Shown: positions 58,056 through 64,000 of the stretch, piece by piece
Layout of the letters: the number at the start of each line of letters is the position of its first letter
Position numbering within the stretch: position 1 is the stretch's first letter
NCBI RefSeq assembly: GCF_001640805.2
Contig: NC_066854.1
Span: forward strand, 10,163,775-10,227,774
Origin: Lates calcarifer
Lineage: Eukaryota; Chordata; Actinopteri; Centropomidae
Reading direction: 5' to 3'
Length of the DNA stretch: 64,000 nucleotides
Program-made: the position numbers and the translations under genes
Notes under the pieces: model-generated
Told to the model about the DNA's origin: nothing
The model's database searches: none
The model's input: the letters and a program-made list of their open reading frames with translations, nothing else

Positions 58056-59150
58056 GATCTCGGCGCATCTAAGGAGCGCCACATGAACGCACATCCAACC
58101 ACCTGCCTCTGCTGCCTCAGTCTGGACTGTCTACCAGACTCTGTCCAAATCAAAAACAGTATCAAATGTTTGAAGAATGAATGTTCACTTTTATTTAGTT
58201 TTAGTTTCTTTTATCATCTCTCTGGCCTACAGTTCTGTGCAGGGTGGAAACTGAGCACCACCCACCTACTTCGGTTTTGTTTGTAAAATGCGTCAGTGGC
58301 CGCTGAGCTCAACTCAAGGCCCTCCCTCTATTCGAAAAATCTAGTTTGCTGTTCAAAGGTGAAAGCGTTCGGAGAGCTTTGGGATTAATTTGCCTGCTCA
58401 GATGTTAGTGTCTCCACTGTGGTTCTTTTTAATAGCAGGTGTATGAGCGTGACAGCACCATGTCGAGCAAAACCTCACGTAATCTACTCGATTCTGGTAC
58501 AACAACGTTTTTGTTCCCACTCTTGAAAATTAGAGGACGTAATTTAGCATTCATATCAAAGAAAGTGTTTTATTTAATTTGCTTTATTTGATTGACTTTG
58601 ATCAATAATTCCTTCAGCTGTGTCATGGTTTGATTTCAGTCACTGGCCTGTGAAAGTGAGCAGCATTTATCTCACGTTAGGTACACAAGAATGGGTTTTC
58701 TTCTCCTGTATAACACGCTCCTGACAATAACACGCAGCCGCACCTGTACCATGTGAGCCCATACAATAATAAACACTGAGTAATAGATATACTACCTGAA
58801 TTATTTAAAGTCACTTTTATACACCGTGAATGTTGCGTTTGCACTGAAGTGATGATCAGGATGGAGATTTGATTGGAATCAGACGGGGCCTGGATTTTCT
58901 TTTAACCCCTCATACCTGTTTGTTGCACTCAGCCAGGCCACTTTGTTTTATATTTAATTAAAAATGTTTATATGCACAAGAAAAATGCAATCGAGTTTGT
59001 CACTCTACTTGGCTTCATTTGTTTGGATTTCTGTTTGTGTGAATCATGAGAGGTGTTCTGTGTCTGGTGTGGCATTTCTTTCTTTTCTTTTTCTTTTTTT
59101 TTTTTTTTTCTCTTGTTTGACTCTAATAAATGTTTTCACCACATGTGTTG
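58056..59150 (+). other. r3hdm1: R3HDM1 3'UTR with two polyadenylation signals
   Basis: There is no further conserved coding sequence. AATAAA hexamers at 58768-58773 and 59125-59130 offer a proximal and a distal 3' end. The second is preceded by a T-rich tract. The end of the transcript is inferred. Confidence 0.6.
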
Positions 59151-59474
59151 ACATAACTTTTTCCAAGCTAAAAGGCGAGTAATAACCTACAGTGAGCAAA
59201 ATGAGGGTCTGGTGGATGTTTCCTCGGAGCAAGATGTTCTTTCAGTGTGTGAAAAAGCAACAGATGAGGCAACTTCTTGGAAAATGTTGCCATGAAGTTT
59301 GTTTCTCTGCCTTTTGGGCATTGCAGAGATATTTGCTCTGCTTAGTAGCCTCATTTTCAGCTGCATAAATGAGCCATTTTGAATAAACCCTCTGCTCTGT
59401 GGGTGAAGTGCAGAGAAACAGAGACACCTAGTGGACAAAGGCTGCTACTACAGTAACATACACAACAGCAGAGT

Positions 59475-59486
59475 GAAAGTGAAACC
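59475..59486 (+). promoter_or_regulatory. ISRE-like element upstream of RBM43
   Basis: GAAAGTGAAACC fits the interferon-stimulated response element (GAAANNGAAAC). It lies about 120 bp before the RBM43 start codon, a usual distance for an active ISRE, and is followed by another GAAAC (59489-59493). Confidence 0.65.
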
Positions 59487-59604
59487 AGAAACATAACTGT
59501 TAGAGTAAACTGTGTGTGTATAGCAACGGCGGTCATAGCGTGGCACAAAAAGGCGCGTTAGCTTGTGGCTGTGATGTTTGCTAGGCTCCGAGTCTGCAGC
59601 CGTC

Positions 59605-59803
59605 ATGGAGACCGACTCCTTGGACCAAAGCAGGACGGTGGTTGTGTCCGGCGTGCCCGACCTGTTACCCGCTGACAGGATGGTAGACAAGCTGACTATC
59701 CACTTCCAAACCCGCAGGAGAAGTGACGGAGGGGACGTCGAGGTGGTCAAGTACCCCACCAACATGGAGGGAGTGGCGTTCGTCACTTTTGACAGAGCTG
59801 AAG
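59605..59803 (+). CDS. rbm43: RBM43 exon 1 (residues 1-66)
   Basis: The start codon is at 59605 and the donor GAAG|gtaaca at 59804. It holds RNP2 (TVVVSGVPDLL) and RNP1 (GVAFVTF). Confidence 0.9.
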
Positions 59804-62644
59804 GTAACAACAGGTTAAAGCTAACTACAGGCTACAAGCTAATCACACTGTGGGGTGTAGAGTTAGTGTTATGAGCTGTCCCCTGCTATGAGGAGCACAA
59901 GCTAAAGTTAACAGTTAACAGGAGCTAGGTGTACTGCTGTTTATTGTTTGCACCAAACTCCATCTAAAAACAGGCAGTTTTTAAGTTGGCTCCTGTATCA
60001 GTTCCTCTTTCATATCACCATCACTGTACATTCAAGTCACAGAGCTTAAAACAAATACTCGGTCACATTTGAAAACACTTAACGCTGTTGTGAAAAATAT
60101 TTAGAGAAAGTGTCCTCTAGCGATCTGAGTTTTCAAACAGTATCTCAAGTTGTATGTCTTTCCTAACCTAAACAAAGATGGTGGCAGGAAATTACATGTC
60201 GTCTTGCCCAGTTTTGACAGTGAACCAAAATTCAAAGACCCCCTTCAGGCGTTTTAAGACGTGGAAAATTAGAATAGGTTTAATTTGTGCCTGATATGGT
60301 TTTCCTACAAAAATGTAAACTATGTAAAATATAGTTCATCTCAAATTGTCACTACAGGACACAACATGTCCTCTGTTTCACTGAAAAGTCCACTTCAAGT
60401 ACATACAGCACACTTGCATAAGATGTATACTTCATAATATCACACCATGACTGTCACTAAATTTTGCCAGTGCATCCTACTGAAATGAGATTTAAGTTGA
60501 GCATAGAAAAACTCTGCCCCTTCAGCAGGCAAATGTGAAAACAAACTGCACAGTGAAGAACAAACATCCAAGAGAAGTGACAATAAGCAAAGTCAGTTGT
60601 TTTATTATCATTATTAACAAGGAAATGCAGTCCCAATTTGAGAAATGGATGTAAAACAGGAAGCAGGAATTTATTCTTCTGAAAATCAGATGCTTATTAG
60701 CTGAGATGAAAATCCTTCACTTTAAATCAACTGTACTGTGCATAATCCACTTGCAGTCATTCTTAAACATATCTCCTGTTTTATGTTATAATTGGTTCCC
60801 ATGGGAATGAATTGTGGTTCCCATAGGAACCACTTTTACATTACAGTATGTAGACAGGTGAAGTCTAAATGAAACATCTATTTACGTGAAGTGTTTCTTG
60901 GATGTACGCCTGGGTGATGAATGGTTTGATTTGTCCTATTATCATAGTCACATACTGTTATAAGTGAGTCAAGCCAGCATTAGACTGATAACAAGCAGAG
61001 TTAGACTGTGCACTCTGTGAGATCAAGAACTAAGAGAAGAACTAGAGTGGCTTTATGGGTTCATGAAGCGTCATTATAATGTTGACATGAGCACAGACCA
61101 CAGCAGTACAGTAACTCTTGGCAGATGCAGAGAGGGTGGTGCGAAAGGAGCAACAGATTATGATGGACAGCAAGTTTCCTCAAGACTACCATCTCACTGT
61201 GTTCCCCTTCACCAGAGATGTAAGTATGGCCATAAGTTTCTTTCCACAAGATTTTTGACAATCAAGGAATTCAGTTTTAATTGAATGATGTTGGTATTGA
61301 TTCAGATTTGCTCCTGTGTTGCAGGTGTTTTTGTACGTCTCCAGCGCTAAGGTCGATCTCTCCATATTTGGCAGCAATCAAGCACAGCTGATTCAGAGTC
61401 TGCGGTCAGCTCACAGGTCGCTACGTTTCCAGCCTCTGCACGGCCAGAGGGAAGCCACCATCGAGGGGCCTTTTGCTGCCGTCAAGGCCCTGAGACTGGA
61501 CCTCATCCACAGGGCCAGCCGGCTTAAATCCACATTCTCGGCCACTGCCGCTGCCGTTGAACTAGGAGAATCTCAGCTTAATCCGAGGGTAATATCTCAT
61601 CACGAGTTTGTCGGCTCTGTAAACCGCAGCAGTTTTAAAGCTAAGCGCGAGCTAGCAGGTTCAAACAGCTTACCAAGGCTGCTGCAGAGCACAGGTGAGG
61701 CTACTGAAGTGCAAAGCCTGCTCTCAAATGCAAAAACTCAAAACACTTTCTCAAGGCAAAAAGTTTCGTCGACTGTAGGGACCTTAAGTAACACAGACAG
61801 TGTTGAGGAGGAGAAGCTGGGAGCTTGGTCTACACTCACAATGTCCACACAATATAGAACCAAGCAAGCAAAGGCCAAACCCAGACAAGTGTTCGGGGAG
61901 GAGATCAATGCAGGGATTAGATCTTCCTTATCAGGCCTGGACCTGGTCCCTGCAGAGAAAATATCAGCAAAACAGCCTGGAGTAGACGATATTTTACAAA
62001 AACACACCAGACCAGACAGGATTTCAGCAACCAAGACCAAAAGAGAGAATCATTTGGGCTCCTGCCACAACAGTACAGACTATCTGAAGGAATCAGATCA
62101 AAGCAGCTCAGCAGTCAACATTAATCTCCTCCAGACCAGACTTAAGGACATCTCGACGTCCTCTGGGAGAAAGGCTGAGGATACAGTGGAGTTGTCTGCA
62201 GTCTGTCCAGAGGATCTGGACGATACATGCACCTGGATCGACTCATACATATTTAGATACATAGAAAAATTTAACAAGAAGGAGTTTGACAGATGCTTGA
62301 GAGGTCTCAGGGTGTCTGTTCAGTGTACTGAAGGTAACGACCTCGTTCGGATATCGCTGACTGAAAAGCAGACCTCCAAGACGGCCTCAGGGATCCAGCA
62401 GGCCTTGATAAACCTCAAGACGTTGGTAGAGTTTTGGATATCCATCTTAAGAGTTCATGAGATCTCCTTTGACAAGGAGAAGCAGAAACTGAAACTCGCT
62501 CAGATCTGCAAGGATGTGAATATCCTGTTTGATGATGTTCTTTATGTGTTCGAGGATTCTTGTATAAAAATCGTTGGTCCTTCAGTATCTAGTTTCCTCT
62601 TCTATAAGAGAGTGGAGGATAGACTTGACAAGACATTATATTAA
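59605..62644 (+). CDS. rbm43: RBM43-like RNA-binding protein (complete, 3 exons, 537 aa)
   Basis: The exons 59605-59803, 61125-61219 and 61325-62644 join in phase (199+95+1320 nt). Residues 10-70 form the front of an RRM, with RNP2-like TVVVSGVP and RNP1-like GVAFVTFD and the RBM43 hallmark GGDVE-V-YPT. Residues 67-98 carry AERVVRKEQQ and YHLTVFPFTRD. Residues 99-170 (VFLYVSSAKVDLSIFG to LRLDLIHRASRLKS) resemble the second conserved block of RBM43. The middle is low-complexity and Ser/Lys-rich. The last 130 residues (from TCTWIDSYIF) match the RBM43 C-terminal domain. Human RBM43 is about 357 residues, so the fish protein is longer, mostly in the linker. The start is the first ATG in frame. 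Confidence 0.9.
60385..60600. repeat. Dispersed repeat, copy 2 (family R)
   Basis: ATTTAAGTTGAGCATAGAAA, CTTCAGCAGGCAAATGTGAA and GAACAAACATCCAAGAGAAG align with copy 1. It is in the first RBM43 intron. Confidence 0.7.
61125..61219 (+). CDS. rbm43: RBM43 exon 2 (residues 67-98)
   Basis: The acceptor ctcttggcag ends at 61124 and the donor gtaagt starts at 61220. It encodes DAERVVRKEQQIMMDSKF and then YHLTVFPFTRD, finishing the first RRM. Confidence 0.88.
61325..62644 (+). CDS. rbm43: RBM43 exon 3 (residues 99-537 and TAA)
   Basis: The acceptor tcctgtgttgcag ends at 61324. One long exon encodes the second RRM-like block, a poorly conserved Ser/Thr/Lys linker and the C-terminal domain. Confidence 0.92.
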   Translation: MFLYVSSAKVDLSIFGSNQAQLIQSLRSAHRSLRFQPLHGQREATIEGPFAAVKALRLDLIHRASRLKSTFSATAAAVELGESQLNPRVISHHEFVGSVNRSSFKAKRELAGSNSLPRLLQSTGEATEVQSLLSNAKTQNTFSRQKVSSTVGTLSNTDSVEEEKLGAWSTLTMSTQYRTKQAKAKPRQVFGEEINAGIRSSLSGLDLVPAEKISAKQPGVDDILQKHTRPDRISATKTKRENHLGSCHNSTDYLKESDQSSSAVNINLLQTRLKDISTSSGRKAEDTVELSAVCPEDLDDTCTWIDSYIFRYIEKFNKKEFDRCLRGLRVSVQCTEGNDLVRISLTEKQTSKTASGIQQALINLKTLVEFWISILRVHEISFDKEKQKLKLAQICKDVNILFDDVLYVFEDSCIKIVGPSVSSFLFYKRVEDRLDKTLY

Positions 62645-62960
62645 ATCACTGTGAATCTGATAGTTGTAGCTAAGAAAAATAATTGCACTTTAATCACTGA
62701 CCACAGGGTGGAGCAGTAGTGCTGCATGTTGCCTTCATAAAAGCAGCTCCTACACAATTTGTGTATGAAATCTATCTAATTTTATTGTCAATAATAAACG
62801 CGTTTAGTTACCTTACAGCCATGATTGATTCCTATGGTGCACTGGTGAATAGTTCTAACTGTAGAATGGAGAAATACTGTATCTGTAACATTCCTGCTTC
62901 AGGAAACTCAGAATAGATGTTTAATGGTCTTATTAAATAAACAAACATCTTTCAATGCTT
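62645..62960 (+). other. rbm43: RBM43 3'UTR with polyadenylation signal
   Basis: AATAAA at 62936-62941, about 290 bp after the stop codon, suggests a short 3'UTR. No other coding signal is visible. Confidence 0.6.
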
Positions 62961-64000
62961 TTGCTTTCTGTCTTTGTTTCCACGGTGAAGCTTTCCCTTT
63001 GTTCATGCATGGATTAATAATTAGGCCTTTAAACACCAGGTCTTAATCCAAACAATGTTCTCACAGCGGTAGGGATGAGTCTTAATTAACCTCCTCACAT
63101 CTTAATTACAAAAGATAAGCTTGTAATTAAAAACAAAAATGACAGATGCCAACCTGTCTCACATAATCACATCTTTCTATCCTCCTAGTCCAGATATTCT
63201 TTGATCACTTTATCCGTCATTACAATTTTATTTCATTGTCTATTTCATGGCAGACTGAAAAAAAATCCACCAGTAGAGAGCGTCAAGTTTCTTTATTTAA
63301 CACATTTCAATACATAAATAATACTTTGCTTTGAATAATAAGTTCAATAACATCTCTTTATTAAAAAGTTTTCACATTGCACTTGTTGAAGTTGTATACT
63401 GAAACACAACTGGCTTCGTCCACGTGTTAAACTGATATTTAAGTTGAGCGTACAGGTGAAAACAGCCTTGTAGGATCAATTTCTGAACAGGAAAGAGGAC
63501 ATAAAACATCCAAGTAGAAAGAACCCAACTGAACTAACAATAAGGGATAACAATGGAGGGGGTGGAGGGGGGACTTTAAATGATGCAGCTACAAATATAT
63601 GTTGTCGGGCTTTTATGACTTAGTTTGATACTCCTGATTTGATTCTTGTATAGCACCTGAAATGATGACTTCTTTTGTACAGTGCCTGGCTGTGGTGGTC
63701 ATAAATCTTAAGTTTTGCTTTATTGAGAATCATGGACAGTAGGGGGCGGTATGACACTTCCCCCTGTGTGGTTGACTGTAAGGAATCAGAGGCACTGTAG
63801 CTGCCATAGCCCTGCTCACTGAAGCAATTATGGCGCATGGGTTTGGCAAGCAGGGTGCAGATTGGCAGGCAAATGATGTCAGTTGGATGTCCCATTATAG
63901 ACCTTCCTCCCTCCAGACACACACACACAGAGTGCTGCACCTTTTTCCAGGGAAATAGTGATCTGTGCTGCTGCTGTGTGAAGACGCTCGGTAAAATCAT
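62961..64000. other. Region after RBM43; possible 3' end of a leftward gene
   Basis: It holds repeat R copy 3. On the minus strand AATAAA occurs at 63297-63292, and an open frame of 126 codons runs from the right edge to 63620. I do not recognise that frame's product, and it includes CA-repeat translation, so it may be 3'UTR or nothing. Confidence 0.25.
63375..63585. repeat. Dispersed repeat, copy 3 (family R)
   Basis: CCACGTGTTAAACTGATATT, TGAAAACAGCCTTGTAGGAT, AAAACATCCAAGTAGAAAGA and a G-rich end (GGAGGGGGTGGAGGGGGGAC) mirror copy 1. Confidence 0.75.

Noticed and set aside
59578..59604. Nine extra N-terminal codons for RBM43 from a TTG
   Set aside because: The frame is open but TTG is not a likely vertebrate start; ATG 59605 has a better context and fits the family.
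63620..64000. 126-codon minus-strand frame at the right edge
   Set aside because: Not recognised, includes a translated CA repeat, and shows no splice-flanked conserved block; left as undetermined.

Overview
The window is vertebrate nuclear DNA, almost certainly from a teleost fish and probably a percomorph. This rests on three intron-rich genes, long dinucleotide microsatellites, and several short dispersed repeats that I recognise from memory as common in teleost genomes. There are no bacterial or viral genes, no rRNA or tRNA, and no CRISPR array.

Layout: (1) 1-12.5 kb is the 5' end of ZRANB3 on the minus strand. It has three coding exons at 11220-11075, 1338-1320 (a 19-nt microexon) and 1056-878, and the gene continues past the left edge. 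(2) About 12.4-12.9 kb is a compact divergent promoter shared by ZRANB3 (leftward) and R3HDM1 (rightward), with a palindromic E2F-type site. (3) 12.6-59.15 kb is R3HDM1 on the plus strand. I reconstructed 24 coding exons by hand; the splice phases are continuous and give 3375 nt, or 1124 residues plus stop. The protein has an R3H domain, a SUZ region, a long Q/P/H-rich tail and a conserved C-terminal block. The 3.55-kb intron between coding exons 16 and 17 carries the mir-128 hairpin, as in other vertebrates. (4) 59.6-62.95 kb is a three-exon RBM43-like gene on the plus strand (537 residues), with an interferon-response-type element just upstream. (5) 62.95-64 kb has no confident gene; it holds a dispersed repeat copy and perhaps the 3' end of a leftward gene.

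The ZRANB3/R3HDM1 divergent pair and the mir-128 host intron match the arrangement I know from the human chromosome 2q21 region. RBM43 directly after R3HDM1 differs from the human order as I remember it. ZRANB3 is a fork-remodelling DNA translocase, R3HDM1 a predicted cytoplasmic RNA-binding protein, and RBM43 an RRM protein; they do not form a pathway.

I found no clearly novel system. The observations most worth checking are the upstream ORFs whose stop codons overlap the main start codon in both genes of the divergent pair, a GC-AG intron, microexons of 18, 19 and 26 nt, a tandem NAGNAG acceptor, a (GT)n tract beside a splice acceptor, the ISRE at RBM43, and two dispersed repeat families with several copies in the window.
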